Assembly (NCBI RefSeq): GCF_008764245.1
Contig: NZ_VTQV01000008.1
Location: forward strand, 1 to 64,000
DNA length: 64,000 nucleotides
From: Bacillus subtilis
Lineage (GTDB): Bacteria; Bacillota; Bacilli; Bacillales; Bacillaceae_C
Direction of reading: 5' to 3'
This document shows, in pieces, positions 8,633 through 18,647 of the stretch (the stretch's first letter is position 1; each line of letters opens with the position of its first letter). The translations under genes and the position numbers were made by a program. The notes beneath the pieces are model-generated. The model was not told where the DNA came from and did not search any database. It saw nothing but the letters and a program-made list of their open reading frames with translations.

Positions 8633-9202
8633 ATGTCTTTAATTGGAAAAGAAGTACAACCATTCAAAGCATCAGCTTATAACAGCGGGAACGGAGAGTT
8701 TATCGATATTACGGATGAGAGTCTAAAAGGTCAATGGAGCATTGTTTGCTTTTACCCAGCAGACTTTACATTCGTTTGCCCAACTGAACTTGAGGATTTG
8801 CAAAACCATTATGCAGAACTGAAAGAACTTGGTGTGGAAGTATATTCCGTATCAACTGATACACACTTTACACATAAAGCTTGGCATGATCATTCAGATG
8901 CGATCAGCAAACTTGAATACATTATGATCGGTGACCCTTCACAAACAATTTCTCGCAACTTCGATGTATTGGATGAAGAAGCTGGGCTTGCTCAACGTGG
9001 TACATTCATTATCGATCCAGATGGCGTCGTACAAGCTGCTGAAATTAATGCAGATGGCATCGGCCGTGATGCAAGCACACTTGTTAACAAGATTAAAGCA
9101 GCTCAATACGTGCGCAACAATCCTGGTGAAGTGTGCCCAGCAAAATGGCAAGAAGGTTCTGAAACACTAAAACCAAGTCTTGATCTTGTAGGTAAGATCT
9201 AA
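8633..9202 (+). CDS. ahpC: Alkyl hydroperoxide reductase subunit C (peroxiredoxin)
   Basis: A 189-residue typical 2-Cys peroxiredoxin that reduces hydrogen peroxide and organic hydroperoxides in the cytoplasm. It is then re-reduced by AhpF. The peroxidatic cysteine is C49 in [13 protein letters not shown]. The resolving cysteine is C168 in GEVCPAKW. Length and sequence fit the Bacillus AhpC family. ACTAGGAGGAATAGCAT precedes the ATG. The reductase gene follows after 13 bp, so the two form one operon behind a sigma-A promoter with a PerR-like box. Confidence 0.97.
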   Translation: MSLIGKEVQPFKASAYNSGNGEFIDITDESLKGQWSIVCFYPADFTFVCPTELEDLQNHYAELKELGVEVYSVSTDTHFTHKAWHDHSDAISKLEYIMIGDPSQTISRNFDVLDEEAGLAQRGTFIIDPDGVVQAAEINADGIGRDASTLVNKIKAAQYVRNNPGEVCPAKWQEGSETLKPSLDLVGKI

Positions 9203-9215
9203 GGAGTGCTCAATC

Positions 9216-10745
9216 ATGCAACTAGATGAAAATATCAAAGCACAATTAGCCCAATATCTTCAAATGTTAGAGGGCGATGTGTTACTAAAAGTGAGCGCGG
9301 GAACGGATCAAGTTTCCCGCGAGATGCTAGATCTAGTCGATGAGCTAGCGACGATGTCTGCTCACATTAAGGTAGAACACGCTGAGCTTGAGAGAACACC
9401 GAGCTTTAGTGTCAATCGTATTGGTGAAGAGACTGGGATCACTTTTGCGGGTGTTCCACTTGGACATGAATTCACTTCCCTTGTACTCGCTCTACTTCAA
9501 GTAAGTGGGAGAGCACCAAAGGTCGATCAAAAAGTCATCGATCAAGTGCAAATGATTCAAGAAACCTACCACTTTGAGACTTACGTTAGTTTAAGCTGTC
9601 AAAATTGTCCTGATGTTGTACAGGCATTGAATACGATGAGTGTTCTGAACCCTGGTATTTCCCATACAATGATTGATGGCGCAGCTTACAAAGAAGAAGT
9701 GGAAAGCAAAAACATCATGGCGGTACCTACCGTATACCTTAATGGGGAGCCATTTGGTAACGGTCGTATGACACTTGAAGAGATTCTTGCAAAGCTAGGA
9801 AGTGCACCTGATGCATCAGAATTCGCTGATAAAGAGCCGTTTGATGTGCTTGTAGTAGGAGGCGGACCAGCAGGTGCAAGCGCGGCTGTCTATGCGGCAC
9901 GTAAAGGTATCCGTACTGGGATTGTTGCTGAGCGCTTTGGCGGTCAGATCTTAGATACAGCATCCATTGAAAACTTTATTAGTGTGAAGCATACAGAAGG
10001 TCCAAAACTTGCAGCGAATCTTGAAGAGCACGTAAAGGAATACAACATCGATGTGATGAATTTACAGCGTGCAAAACGGTTAGAAAAGAAAGACCATATC
10101 GAAATCGAATTGGAAAACGGTGCTGTTCTAAAAAGTAAAACCGTCATCCTTTCAACAGGTGCTCGCTGGCGTAATATTGGCGTACCTGGTGAAGCTGAAT
10201 TCAAAAACAAAGGTGTCGCATACTGCCCTCACTGTGATGGCCCATTGTTTGAAGGCAAACACGTAGCCGTTATTGGCGGTGGTAATTCCGGTATTGAAGC
10301 TGCCATTGACCTTGCCGGCATTGTGAAACATGTCACAGTTCTTGAATTTATGCCTGAACTGAAAGCTGATTCCGTCCTTCAAGATCGTCTTTACAGCCTT
10401 CCAAACGTAACAGTTCTGAAGAATGTTCAAACAAAAGAAATTACCGGGACAGACAGTGTGAACGGAATTACTTACATTGAACGTGACACAGGAACAGAAC
10501 AACATATTGAATTATCCGGCGTATTTGTTCAGATTGGTCTTGTACCGAATACAGATTGGCTCGGCGATGCTGTTGAGCGCAATAAGTTTGGGGAGATCGT
10601 TGTCGACAATCGTGGAGCAACGAACGTACCTGGCGTATTTGCCGCAGGCGACTGTACCACTGCCCCATATAAACAAATCATTATTTCCATGGGATCCGGT
10701 GCGACGGCATCCTTAGGTGCATTTGATTATCTTGTTCGGAATTAA
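9216..10745 (+). CDS. ahpF: Alkyl hydroperoxide reductase subunit F (NADH:peroxiredoxin reductase)
   Basis: A 509-residue flavoprotein that passes electrons from NADH through FAD and two disulfides to AhpC. The N-terminal tandem thioredoxin-like domain carries the CQNC redox pair (about residue 130). The C-terminal half is a thioredoxin-reductase-like domain. It has an FAD motif [19 protein letters not shown] (about residue 212), the CPHC redox pair, an NAD site [12 protein letters not shown] and a closing [15 protein letters not shown] stands before the ATG. It is co-transcribed with ahpC and followed by a strong terminator. Confidence 0.97.
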   Translation: MQLDENIKAQLAQYLQMLEGDVLLKVSAGTDQVSREMLDLVDELATMSAHIKVEHAELERTPSFSVNRIGEETGITFAGVPLGHEFTSLVLALLQVSGRAPKVDQKVIDQVQMIQETYHFETYVSLSCQNCPDVVQALNTMSVLNPGISHTMIDGAAYKEEVESKNIMAVPTVYLNGEPFGNGRMTLEEILAKLGSAPDASEFADKEPFDVLVVGGGPAGASAAVYAARKGIRTGIVAERFGGQILDTASIENFISVKHTEGPKLAANLEEHVKEYNIDVMNLQRAKRLEKKDHIEIELENGAVLKSKTVILSTGARWRNIGVPGEAEFKNKGVAYCPHCDGPLFEGKHVAVIGGGNSGIEAAIDLAGIVKHVTVLEFMPELKADSVLQDRLYSLPNVTVLKNVQTKEITGTDSVNGITYIERDTGTEQHIELSGVFVQIGLVPNTDWLGDAVERNKFGEIVVDNRGATNVPGVFAAGDCTTAPYKQIIISMGSGATASLGAFDYLVRN

Positions 10746-10753
10746 TGGAGTAT

Positions 10754-10802
10754 AAAAGCCTGCTGTAAAGGAATTATTCCTTTTTACAGCAGGCTTTTTT
10801 AA
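10754..10802 (+). terminator. Terminator of ahpCF
   Basis: A long perfect-looking stem (AAAAGCCTGCTGTAAA against TTTACAGCAGGCTTTT) with a short internal mismatch is followed by a T run. Confidence 0.9.
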
Positions 10803-10940
10803 CTTAAAAACGAAATGATTTAAAAACCCTATTCTTCCCTGCTAATTCATAGCATCATTCCATCCTTTTGTGGATTTTCTTCTCTAACTTCTTCCACACC
10901 TCCTCTATTTTTAAACTCTCACTTTTAGATCTTCTATTGA

Positions 10941-11096
10941 AATCATATTCAATTTAAGGAAGGCCAAAGCAGTATATTAGCAGCACTTCCCCATGCATAT
11001 GAGTATGACCATCCTTTTAATAGTGCTAAAATGTTGTTAGGAAGATTAAATTCTGGGATAGAAGACGACACTATTTGGATGAAGGAGTGGTTATGA
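10941..11096 (+). pseudogene. 3' remnant of an unidentified gene upstream of fda
   Basis: This 51-codon frame has no start codon near its 5' end and looks protein-like. It reads ...[17 protein letters not shown] and ends ...[10 protein letters not shown]. Its TGA stop overlaps the ATGATG start of the aldolase gene, as expected if the two genes were once translationally coupled. I do not recognise the family. An internal ATG could still give a peptide of about 20 residues. Confidence 0.35.
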
Positions 11097-11980
11097 TGAA
11101 CCAAAGTCAGTTTGAGAAAGTCAAAAATGGGAAAGGTTTTATCGCAGCACTGGACCAAAGTGGAGGCAGTACACCTAAGGCACTAGCCGCTTATGGGATC
11201 TCAGAAGATGCCTATTCAACAGAAGATGAAATGTTTGAGTTAGTCCACAAAATGCGGACGAGAATTATAACGTCACCCGCTTTTAATTCAAAGTATATTT
11301 TAGGTGCGATTCTTTTTGAACAAACAATGGACAGCAAAATTGAAGGGATGTACACCGCCGATTATTTGGCCGAAAAGAAAGGCATCGTTCCTTTTCTAAA
11401 AGTGGATAAAGGACTTGACCAAGAAGCGAATGGTGTCCAGCTGATGAAGCCGAACCCAGGCCTTGGAGAACTACTAAACCGTGCGAACGAACGTCATATT
11501 TTTGGGACAAAAATGCGCTCGGTTATTAAAGAGGCGAATGTAGAAGGCATTAAAGCTGTGGTCCGTCAGCAATTTGAAATCGGCAAGCAAATCATTGCAG
11601 CTGGGCTTGTTCCTATTATCGAACCAGAAGTCGATATTCATAGCTCAGAAAAAGAAAAATGCGAAGACTTATTAAAAACAGAACTACTAAACCATCTCAA
11701 TAACTTAAGTGAAGATGAGAATGTCATGCTCAAAATCACGATTCCTACAAAAGCCAACTTGTATAAGGAACTAATCGATCATCCAAAGGTCGTTCGTGTC
11801 GTAGCCCTCTCTGGTGGTTACTCTGCTGATGAAGCCAATGCGAAGCTAAAAGAAAATCAAGGTCTCATCGCCAGTTTCTCTCGCGCCCTCAGTCAAGATT
11901 TGAGAAACGACCAAACAGATGAAGAATTTAACTCTACTCTCAGGAAAGCCGTTCAATCTATTTACGAAGCATCCATTTAA
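11096..11980 (+). CDS. fda: Fructose-bisphosphate aldolase, class I
   Basis: About 294 residues. A Schiff-base (metal-independent) aldolase that interconverts fructose 1,6-bisphosphate with dihydroxyacetone phosphate and glyceraldehyde 3-phosphate. The opening [23 protein letters not shown] is the signature of the short bacterial class I enzymes, as in staphylococci. Other family blocks are [18 protein letters not shown] and [12 protein letters not shown], which should hold the active-site lysine and acidic residues. The start is one of two adjacent ATGs (11093 or 11096) after GAAGGAG; I chose the second for spacing. Many Bacillus use the class II enzyme FbaA, so this is probably a second, gluconeogenic or stress aldolase (inference). 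Confidence 0.92.
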   Translation: MNQSQFEKVKNGKGFIAALDQSGGSTPKALAAYGISEDAYSTEDEMFELVHKMRTRIITSPAFNSKYILGAILFEQTMDSKIEGMYTADYLAEKKGIVPFLKVDKGLDQEANGVQLMKPNPGLGELLNRANERHIFGTKMRSVIKEANVEGIKAVVRQQFEIGKQIIAAGLVPIIEPEVDIHSSEKEKCEDLLKTELLNHLNNLSEDENVMLKITIPTKANLYKELIDHPKVVRVVALSGGYSADEANAKLKENQGLIASFSRALSQDLRNDQTDEEFNSTLRKAVQSIYEASI

Positions 11981-11984
11981 TACA

Positions 11985-12032
11985 GGGCTTGACCCCCATT
12001 GTGATAAAGCATGGGGGTCAAGCCTCTCTTTT
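11985..12032 (+). terminator. Terminator of fda
   Basis: GGGCTTGACCCCCAT pairs perfectly with ATGGGGGTCAAGCC across a 10-nt loop. The tail is TCTCTTTT. Confidence 0.88.
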
Positions 12033-12141
12033 GGAAACTAACATGGTTGGTCTATCCTCGCCTGTGTGGGATAATATGTGAAAACCAAGCCCATTGCCTC
12101 CTCTTTAATGACATTTATTTAAAGGGACTGTCTCCCTTAAA

Positions 12142-12171
12142 TTGACACCAGGTCCTAATAGTTGGTATATT
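12142..12171 (+). promoter_or_regulatory. Probable promoter of the CoA-transferase gene
   Basis: TTGACA (12142-12147) and TATATT (12166-12171) are separated by 18 bp and lie 33 bp before the start codon. Immediately upstream is GGGACTGTCTCCC, a short palindrome. Confidence 0.6.
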
Positions 12172-12204
12172 CCTAGTATAATCAACGTAGGAGGACAGTT
12201 GGGC

Positions 12205-13476
12205 ATGACCATCAAAGAAAAGGATTTAACTGAATTATTATCTATTTTATCTAAACATCGTGATGTGATTGTCGCTATGGGGAATGGCGAGCCTGATTAT
12301 ATTTTATCTGCGATTGACAAGAATCCAAATGCCTTTTCAAGTTTAAAAATACATCAGATTTTAGAAATGAAAGATCGGAAATACATCCAGGGAGAACACC
12401 CAAATATCCGTTATATTTCTTATTTTATGAGCGGGTTTGCAAGGAAGGCTTTTTTAAGCGGGAAATGTGATTTGATGCCTAATCACTTTCATCAAATGCC
12501 GCAATTACTAACTAGTGTCACGAAAAATCCTGTGATTGTTTGCCAAACATCCCCTATGGATGAGGACGGTTATTTTTCTTTAGGCACAGAAGCAGATTAT
12601 ACGGCCCATTTTATTGGCAAGGCCCCGTTTGTTATCCAAGTAAATGAATATGTACCTCGATCTGTAGGAGAAAACAAAATTCATATTTCACAAGTGGAAG
12701 GTTTCGTTCATCATAATCAACCATTGCACGAGTTGCCGGAAATCCCCGTGAGGGATATTGATCAAAAAATTGCAACTTATATTGCAGAGAGAATTGAAGA
12801 TGGGTCTACTTTACAAGTAGGCATTGGTGGGATTCCGAACGCAGTCGTCAAATTATTACGTCATCATCACAACCTAGGAATCCATACGGAAATGCTTACA
12901 GATGGCATTTATGATTTAGTTCAACACGGGGTCATCACTGGGACTGAAAAAAAGACACATAAAGAGAAGATGGTCGCGACTTTTGCTTTAGGCTCAAAAA
13001 AACTCTATGATTTCATGGACCATAATCACAGCATTAAAATGTTACCTGTTGATCAAGTCAATGACCCACGCATTATTGCCCAAGAAGACAATATGGTGGC
13101 GATCAATGCGTCAACGGAGGTCGATTTCTATGGTCAATGTGCATCTGAAACGGTCTCTGGTAAATACTATAGTTCCACTGGCGGGCAAGCTGACTTTGGG
13201 GCCGGTGTCCGTTTTGCAAAGAACGGCAAAGGCTTTATCTGTTTATATGCAACAGCCAAAAACGACACCATTTCCAGAATCCGACCGACCTTGGCTCCTG
13301 GTTCTGTTGTAACGACTTCAAAAAACGATGTTGATTATGTCGTAACAGAATATGGAATTGCCCAATTAAAAGGAAAAACCATTTTTGAAAGAACAAAGTT
13401 ACTAATTGATATCGCCCATCCCAAATTCCGTGAAGAACTCACCTTTGAAGCAAAGAAGATGGGATTTCTTCTTTGA
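12205..13476 (+). CDS. Acetyl-CoA hydrolase/CoA-transferase family protein
   Basis: A 423-residue enzyme of the family that includes 4-hydroxybutyrate and succinyl-CoA:acetate CoA-transferases and acetyl-CoA hydrolases. These work through a glutamyl-CoA thioester. The block INASTEVDFYGQCASE contains the likely catalytic glutamate. Other family features are VGIGGIPNAV, GGQADFGAGVRFAKNG and the C-terminal VVTEYGIAQLKGKT. The frame is open from 12142, but the ATG at 12205 follows AGGAGG and gives the usual length; the extra part overlaps the promoter. The donor and acceptor acids cannot be told from sequence. It is monocistronic, bounded by its own promoter and terminator. Confidence 0.88.
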   Translation: MTIKEKDLTELLSILSKHRDVIVAMGNGEPDYILSAIDKNPNAFSSLKIHQILEMKDRKYIQGEHPNIRYISYFMSGFARKAFLSGKCDLMPNHFHQMPQLLTSVTKNPVIVCQTSPMDEDGYFSLGTEADYTAHFIGKAPFVIQVNEYVPRSVGENKIHISQVEGFVHHNQPLHELPEIPVRDIDQKIATYIAERIEDGSTLQVGIGGIPNAVVKLLRHHHNLGIHTEMLTDGIYDLVQHGVITGTEKKTHKEKMVATFALGSKKLYDFMDHNHSIKMLPVDQVNDPRIIAQEDNMVAINASTEVDFYGQCASETVSGKYYSSTGGQADFGAGVRFAKNGKGFICLYATAKNDTISRIRPTLAPGSVVTTSKNDVDYVVTEYGIAQLKGKTIFERTKLLIDIAHPKFREELTFEAKKMGFLL

Positions 13477-13516
13477 GGATTCATAATATTCACCTAAGGA
13501 GCCTCTTATTATGAAC

Positions 13517-13556
13517 AAAAAGGTCAACGCTTAAAGATTAAGCTGTTGACCTTTTT
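13517..13556. terminator. Bidirectional terminator between the CoA-transferase and YfmJ genes
   Basis: AAAAAGGTCAAC pairs perfectly with GTTGACCTTTTT, leaving runs of T on both strands. It serves two convergent genes. Confidence 0.88.
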
Positions 13557-13586
13557 AGTTAGAAAGGCTGCGAGAGACACGCCGAT

Positions 13587-14612
13587 TCAATTCTGGTATT
13601 GACGATCGGCTACTTTGACAAGCAATTTCCCGACATTATTTCCCTTAAACAAATCAAGGAACGCATTTGGGATATTCTCAAAGCCTTCTTTAATGGTTTC
13701 CCGATACGTTAATTTCCCTTCCTGCAACCATTGGCCGAGCTGCATTGCGCCTTCGTTGAAACGATTGGCATAATTCCCTACGGTGAAGCCTTGCATTAGT
13801 GCACTTTTTTTAATTAGAGTAGCTTGTACGCGAGGTCCAAGATCGGTCTTCTCCAGATTATAAGAAGAAATCGCTCCACAAACAGGAATGCGTGCATATC
13901 GATTTAACTGAGTAAAGACTGCATCTGAAATCTCTCCTCCAACGTTATCAAAGTACACATCAATCCCGTCTGGACACGCCTCTTTTAAGGCCTCTTCCAT
14001 ATTTTTGGTAGAACGATAATTGATTCCTTCATCAAATTGTAATTCCTCTTGCAAATATTGAATTTTTTCATCAGAACCTGCGATCCCGACGACACGCGCT
14101 CCTTTTATTTTGGCAATTTGTCCAACAACAGAACCAACTGCACCAGCCGCTCCGGAAATAACAACCGTTTCCCCCTCCTTTGGTTGGCCAATATCAAGCA
14201 AACCAAAGTAGGCTGTTAAGCCCGTCATTCCTAATATTCCTAAATGAGTGGATATAGGTGCAAGGGATGGATCAATTTTTCTTAGCTCTTTTTCATTGGC
14301 AATATAATACTCTTGCCAACCAAACATTCCGATGACCACGTCTCCTTGCTGAAAACGATCGGACTTGGAATCAATCACCTCTCCAATCGCTCCCCCTTCG
14401 ATCACTTCATTGACCTTATAAGGTTCTACATAGGATTCGGTATCCTCCATTCTCCCCCTCATATAAGGATCAACAGAAACATACAAAGTTCGAACAAGCA
14501 CTTGGCCCTCTTTCAGTTCTCCAACATCCTGTTTAACAAAACGAAAAGTGTTCTGATCTGGCATCCCTTTTGGTCTTTCAGCTAAAATAATTTGCTTATT
14601 AACAAGTGTCAT
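13587..14612 (-). CDS. yfmJ: NADP-dependent oxidoreductase, YfmJ/prostaglandin-reductase type
   Basis: A 341-residue zinc-free medium-chain reductase that reduces the double bond of alpha,beta-unsaturated carbonyls with NADPH. The N-terminal block carries VSVDPYMRGRM. The Rossmann domain has VVISGAAGAVGSVVGQIAK (about residue 150), then VGIAGSDEK and the DVYFDNVGGEI block, all typical of the leukotriene B4 12-hydroxydehydrogenase family. The length agrees with B. subtilis YfmJ. The frame is open to 14642, but GGGGAG is best placed for the ATG at 14612, with 14618 as an alternative. It probably detoxifies reactive aldehydes or ketones; the natural substrate is not visible. Confidence 0.9.
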   Translation of the reverse strand: MTLVNKQIILAERPKGMPDQNTFRFVKQDVGELKEGQVLVRTLYVSVDPYMRGRMEDTESYVEPYKVNEVIEGGAIGEVIDSKSDRFQQGDVVIGMFGWQEYYIANEKELRKIDPSLAPISTHLGILGMTGLTAYFGLLDIGQPKEGETVVISGAAGAVGSVVGQIAKIKGARVVGIAGSDEKIQYLQEELQFDEGINYRSTKNMEEALKEACPDGIDVYFDNVGGEISDAVFTQLNRYARIPVCGAISSYNLEKTDLGPRVQATLIKKSALMQGFTVGNYANRFNEGAMQLGQWLQEGKLTYRETIKEGFENIPNAFLDLFKGNNVGKLLVKVADRQYQN

Positions 14613-14837
14613 ATACATTCTCTCCCCTTTGTTATGCTCCAAGTGTACTTATCTTGATGTTACATGGGTTCTAGTCCGCTTGCAAATAGTTGATACATGA
14701 CCATTTTTTTTAAAAAGCCATGATATGATTTATTATTTGCAAAAGCAATGCCTTACATACAAGCCTCGCTATTTGTGCTTGGTTTTCTTCATTTTGGCTA
14801 TCATGAACGAGATGAGGAGGTTAGGAGAAGAATAATA

Positions 14838-14877
14838 GAAAAGAACCTTCAATCCAATTTATGATTAAAGGTTCTTT
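14838..14877 (-). terminator. Terminator of mqo
   Basis: On the minus strand AAGAACCTTTAATC pairs with GATTGAAGGTTCTT and is followed by TTC and further T's. Confidence 0.8.
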
Positions 14878-14891
14878 ATTTATATATTTTC

Positions 14892-16433
14892 CTAGACTTT
14901 TTCTAATACTCTTGTTTCTTCAGCCGCAGAATGGAGTTGGTTTTCCGAGTCTTCACTTAAACCAAGCGCCTGCGCTGTGGAAGTATGAATTTCGTGGAAA
15001 AGTTCTGGGTTGTCCGCTAATGATACGCCATAGGATGGAATCATTTCTTTAATTTTTGGTTCCCACTCTTTTAAATGTTCTGGGAAGCATCTTTTTATAA
15101 CGTCAAGCATAACGTGAACAGCGGTAGATGCACCTGGAGAAGCACCGAGCAAAGCAGCAATAGAGCCATCTTCGGCATTTACCACTTCAGTACCAAATTG
15201 CAATGTTCCTTTTCCACCAGTAGTCGTATCTTTAATCACTTGGACACGTTGGCCAGCCACAACTAAATCCCAATCCTCACTGTTGGCATTCGGAATAAAC
15301 GCGCGTAACTCTTCCATACGTTGTTCTTTCGATAACATCAGTTGTTGGATCAAGTATTTTGTCAAGGACAGCTCCTTAACGCCTGCTGCCAACATTGTTA
15401 TGACATTATGCGGTTTCACGGACGTGATCAAGTCAAAGATAGACCCTGTTTTAAGGAACTTCGGTGAGAATCCAGCAAATGGTCCAAATAGCAACGATTT
15501 TTTGCTGTCAATATACCTTGTGTCTAGGTGTGGAACCGACATTGGGGGAGCCCCAACCGATGCTTTCCCATATACTTTTGCATGGTGTTGCTCTGCAACT
15601 TCAGGATTATTACACACCATAAATAGCCCGCTTACTGGGAACCCGCCAATATGCTTTCCTTCGGGAATACCGGATTTTTGCAGTAAATGTAAGCTTCCAC
15701 CCCCGCCTCCGATAAAGACGAATTTCGCCGTATGATGTTCGACAGAACCACTGTCAAGATTTTTTACTTTTAATTCCCAGCGCCCGTCACTCGTACGTTT
15801 GATGTTATTCACACTATGTTTATAGTTGATCTCGACATCATGACTTTGTAAGTGGTCAAACAGCATACGCGTTAAAGCGCCAAAATTAACATCTGTTCCA
15901 GAATCAATTTTTGTTGCAGCTATAGGCTCATTTAAATTGCGATCCTTCAACATAAGTGGAACCCATTCTGCTAACTTTTTAGGGTCGTCGGAAAATTCCA
16001 TCCCTTGAAACAAAGGATTGTTGGAAAGGGCTTCAAAACGTTTTTTCAAAAAGTTTACATTTTCCTCCCCATGTACGTAACTCATATGAGGCAATGGCAT
16101 GATAAAGTCTTGTGGATGACGGATCAGATTACGATTAACCAAATAAGACCAAAACTGTCTGGATAGTTGGAACTGTTCATTCACTTTAATCGCTTTACTA
16201 ATATCGAGTGAACCATCCGGTTTTTCCACGGTATAATTTAGTTCGCATAGTGCAGAGTGTCCTGTTCCCGCATTATTCCATTCATTAGAGCTTTCTTCCC
16301 CTGGCTTCTCAAGTTTCTCAAAAACCTTAATCTCCCAGTCTGGTGCTAATTCCTTCAGGATCGTCCCTAAAGTCGCACTCATAACCCCGGCACCGATTAA
16401 GATAACGTCTGTTTTCTCTTGTCTGTTACTCAT
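14892..16433 (-). CDS. mqo: Malate:quinone oxidoreductase
   Basis: A 513-residue FAD enzyme bound to the inner face of the membrane. It oxidises malate to oxaloacetate and passes electrons to the quinone pool. It starts with a dinucleotide-binding motif, [14 protein letters not shown]. It carries the family blocks [30 protein letters not shown] and [15 protein letters not shown]. The length is normal for the family. The ATG at 16433 lies 9 nt after AAGGAT. B. subtilis instead uses the NAD-dependent malate dehydrogenase, so this gene marks a different respiratory wiring or an extra route. The gene stands alone. Confidence 0.95.
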   Translation of the reverse strand: MSNRQEKTDVILIGAGVMSATLGTILKELAPDWEIKVFEKLEKPGEESSNEWNNAGTGHSALCELNYTVEKPDGSLDISKAIKVNEQFQLSRQFWSYLVNRNLIRHPQDFIMPLPHMSYVHGEENVNFLKKRFEALSNNPLFQGMEFSDDPKKLAEWVPLMLKDRNLNEPIAATKIDSGTDVNFGALTRMLFDHLQSHDVEINYKHSVNNIKRTSDGRWELKVKNLDSGSVEHHTAKFVFIGGGGGSLHLLQKSGIPEGKHIGGFPVSGLFMVCNNPEVAEQHHAKVYGKASVGAPPMSVPHLDTRYIDSKKSLLFGPFAGFSPKFLKTGSIFDLITSVKPHNVITMLAAGVKELSLTKYLIQQLMLSKEQRMEELRAFIPNANSEDWDLVVAGQRVQVIKDTTTGGKGTLQFGTEVVNAEDGSIAALLGASPGASTAVHVMLDVIKRCFPEHLKEWEPKIKEMIPSYGVSLADNPELFHEIHTSTAQALGLSEDSENQLHSAAEETRVLEKV

Positions 16434-16640
16434 TTTTACCATATCCTTATACCTAGAGATTTGCAGAAAAGATGTAAGCGCTCCTGTTTAAGCGTCCCAG
16501 CAAACCATGACAAAGCCTAGGGACTCACCTTTTCTGTATCATAATCACCAATTATAGTAAGTCTATATTCTTTATAGATTAAAATATTTATATAGAATAT
16601 TATAACATAGTTGAACACTTTGTGAACACTTTCTCATGCA

Positions 16641-16670
16641 AAAATCCCTGGAACTTTTTAGTCCCAGGGG
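16641..16670 (-). terminator. Terminator of the aminoethylphosphonate operon
   Basis: On the minus strand CCCTGGGAC pairs with GTTCCAGGG over a TAAAAA loop. The stem is followed by ATTTTTG, about 50 bp past phnX. Confidence 0.85.
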
Positions 16671-16720
16671 CTCCTAACAAATCTCTGTCACACCATTTTT
16701 CATTCACCAACTTACCCATC

Positions 16721-17536
16721 TTAGCTTGTATAAGGTCTTTTACCTTCTAAAATAAGGGCATTGATTTCCTCAATTAATGGAGGTAGCTCACTCATCGATT
16801 TGATTGTAAAATCTGCTCCATTTTGTAAAAAGGTGGATGCTGTTTCCGAGATGATTTTCTCTTGATCTGTCTCAGATAAAGCTTCAAATTCAGCTAAGCT
16901 AAGGCCCATTTCTGAACTACCAATAAGGACGCCCACCGCCCAAACACCCGCTTGAACAGCTTCCTTCATGTCTGAGACCGTGTCTCCTACTTTTACGACC
17001 CTCCAAGGGGCTGATAACTTTAAAGCTTCCATGTTTCGATAAATCATATAAGGATAAGGTCTTCCGAGGGAATTTGTTCCATCAGGTGTAATATAAAAAT
17101 CTGGACGATACCCTTTTTCCGCTGCATTAGGTACCACAATATCCATCATTGTTTGGGTATACCCTGTTGTAGAACCAATTTTCAGGCCCTGATCTCTTAA
17201 GACCGCAACGGTTTCCACCACTTCCGGAATTGGATTTATATATTCGCTTAAGGAAGACAGTAGAACAGGTTCAAATTCTGCATAAAGGTCCTCGACATCC
17301 TGTTCATTGAACATTCTTCCAAACTTTTCTTCCCATAATGCAGAAATTCTTGGCATTGCGAGCATGGCACGAATATGGTCTATCTTCAGCATGCCCATTG
17401 GCGCCCGCGCTTCCTCCGTCGTCACTTCAATGCCTACATTTTTAAAAATATCTATGAATACATTCACAGGAGCAAAGCAGCCAAAGTCAACCGTTGTTCC
17501 CGCCCAATCAAAAATTACGCCTTCTATTTTATTCAT
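16721..17536 (-). CDS. phnX: Phosphonoacetaldehyde hydrolase (phosphonatase)
   Basis: A 271-residue HAD-superfamily enzyme. It cleaves the C-P bond of phosphonoacetaldehyde to acetaldehyde and phosphate, the last step of 2-aminoethylphosphonate use. The nucleophile motif is VIFDWAGTTVDFG. The cap-domain lysine that forms the Schiff base lies in PMGMLKIDHIRAM. Later HAD motifs are GSTTGYT and KVGDTVSDMKEA. The ATG at 17536 shares four bases (ATGA) with the phnW stop codon, which shows translational coupling. The longer upstream frame lies inside phnW and is rejected. Confidence 0.96.
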   Translation of the reverse strand: MNKIEGVIFDWAGTTVDFGCFAPVNVFIDIFKNVGIEVTTEEARAPMGMLKIDHIRAMLAMPRISALWEEKFGRMFNEQDVEDLYAEFEPVLLSSLSEYINPIPEVVETVAVLRDQGLKIGSTTGYTQTMMDIVVPNAAEKGYRPDFYITPDGTNSLGRPYPYMIYRNMEALKLSAPWRVVKVGDTVSDMKEAVQAGVWAVGVLIGSSEMGLSLAEFEALSETDQEKIISETASTFLQNGADFTIKSMSELPPLIEEINALILEGKRPYTS

Positions 17537-18627
17537 TTCACCATCACTCCCATATATTCTTCCACAATATTGCACAATGCTAGAATGTCTTCTTCATAAA
17601 TTTCACCAATATTCCCGATTCGGAATGTGTCGACATCTGTTAGCTTTCCAGGGTAGAGGACGAAGCCTCTTTCTTTTACATAAGCATAGAAGTCTCCAAA
17701 ATCAAAGGATTCATTTGGGAAAAGAAAGGTTGTAATAATCGGTGACTGTTTTTCTTCCGAAATATAGGCGTGTATTCCTAATCTCCCAAGTCTTTCTCTT
17801 AAAATCCGATTATTCTTTCGATAACATGTATATCTAGCAGAAACCCCTCCTTCCGCCATTAACTCATCCAGCGCTTTTGAAAAGGCGGCAACAACATGTG
17901 TTGGCGATGTAAAGCGCCATTTCCCGTCTCGATCCATTTCTCGCCATTGATCATATAAATCAAGAGATAAACTTCGAGAGTTTCCTCCACATCCTAATAA
18001 CTCTTCTAGCTTAGCAATCACAAAACCAAAACCCGGTACACCTTGAATGCATTTATTGGCACTGCTGATTAAATAGTCAATTCCAAGGGATGGTATATCC
18101 ATCTCCACTCCGCCAAAACTGCTCATGGCGTCAATGATTAATGTTTTACCAAAATCCTTCGATAGCTTGGCAACCATGTCAACTGGGTTTAATATTCCTG
18201 TTGTGGTTTCACAATGAACCATGATCATATGTGTAATAGCTGGATCTTCTTCTAAAATTGTTCGAATGTCCGCTTCTTTTGGATATTGATGATAGTCTAC
18301 ACGATATTCACTAAAATGAAGCCCCATATATTGAGCGATTTTGACAATTCGTTCCCCATACGCCCCATTTGTAATGATCAAAGCCTTATCCTCATTCCTT
18401 ATCGCCGTTTGAAGAACCGATTCAACCACAAATGTTCCGCTTCCTTGCATCAGTACAGCCGCATATTCATGCATAGAAGCACCTGCAAGTTCAAGAAGCT
18501 GAGATCTGATCTTTTGGGTGATTACTTTATAATCTTGATCCCATGTGCAACGATCATAGAGCATTTCCGCTTTAACTGTGTTTGTTGTTGTTAAAGGACC
18601 TGGTGTTAATAGTTTCAAATTATTCAT
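17533..18627 (-). CDS. phnW: 2-aminoethylphosphonate-pyruvate transaminase
   Basis: A 364-residue class V PLP aminotransferase. It converts 2-aminoethylphosphonate and pyruvate to phosphonoacetaldehyde and alanine. Diagnostic features are the opening LLTPGPLTT, the TTTGILNP block, the aspartate motif IIDAMSSFGG and the PLP lysine in SSANKCIQGVPGFGFV. AAAAGGAG lies 10 nt before the ATG at 18627; another ATG at 18636 is too close to it. It sits between the binding-protein gene and phnX. The reaction product feeds directly into PhnX. Confidence 0.96.
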   Translation of the reverse strand: MNNLKLLTPGPLTTTNTVKAEMLYDRCTWDQDYKVITQKIRSQLLELAGASMHEYAAVLMQGSGTFVVESVLQTAIRNEDKALIITNGAYGERIVKIAQYMGLHFSEYRVDYHQYPKEADIRTILEEDPAITHMIMVHCETTTGILNPVDMVAKLSKDFGKTLIIDAMSSFGGVEMDIPSLGIDYLISSANKCIQGVPGFGFVIAKLEELLGCGGNSRSLSLDLYDQWREMDRDGKWRFTSPTHVVAAFSKALDELMAEGGVSARYTCYRKNNRILRERLGRLGIHAYISEEKQSPIITTFLFPNESFDFGDFYAYVKERGFVLYPGKLTDVDTFRIGNIGEIYEEDILALCNIVEEYMGVMVK

Positions 18628-18647
18628 ATCACTCATTCTCCTTTTGA

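Noticed and set aside
12121-12150. Family B repeat before the CoA-transferase gene
   Set aside because: GGGACTGTCTCCC is a short palindrome without the ATGTTAAAGC centre; it is noted only as part of the promoter region.
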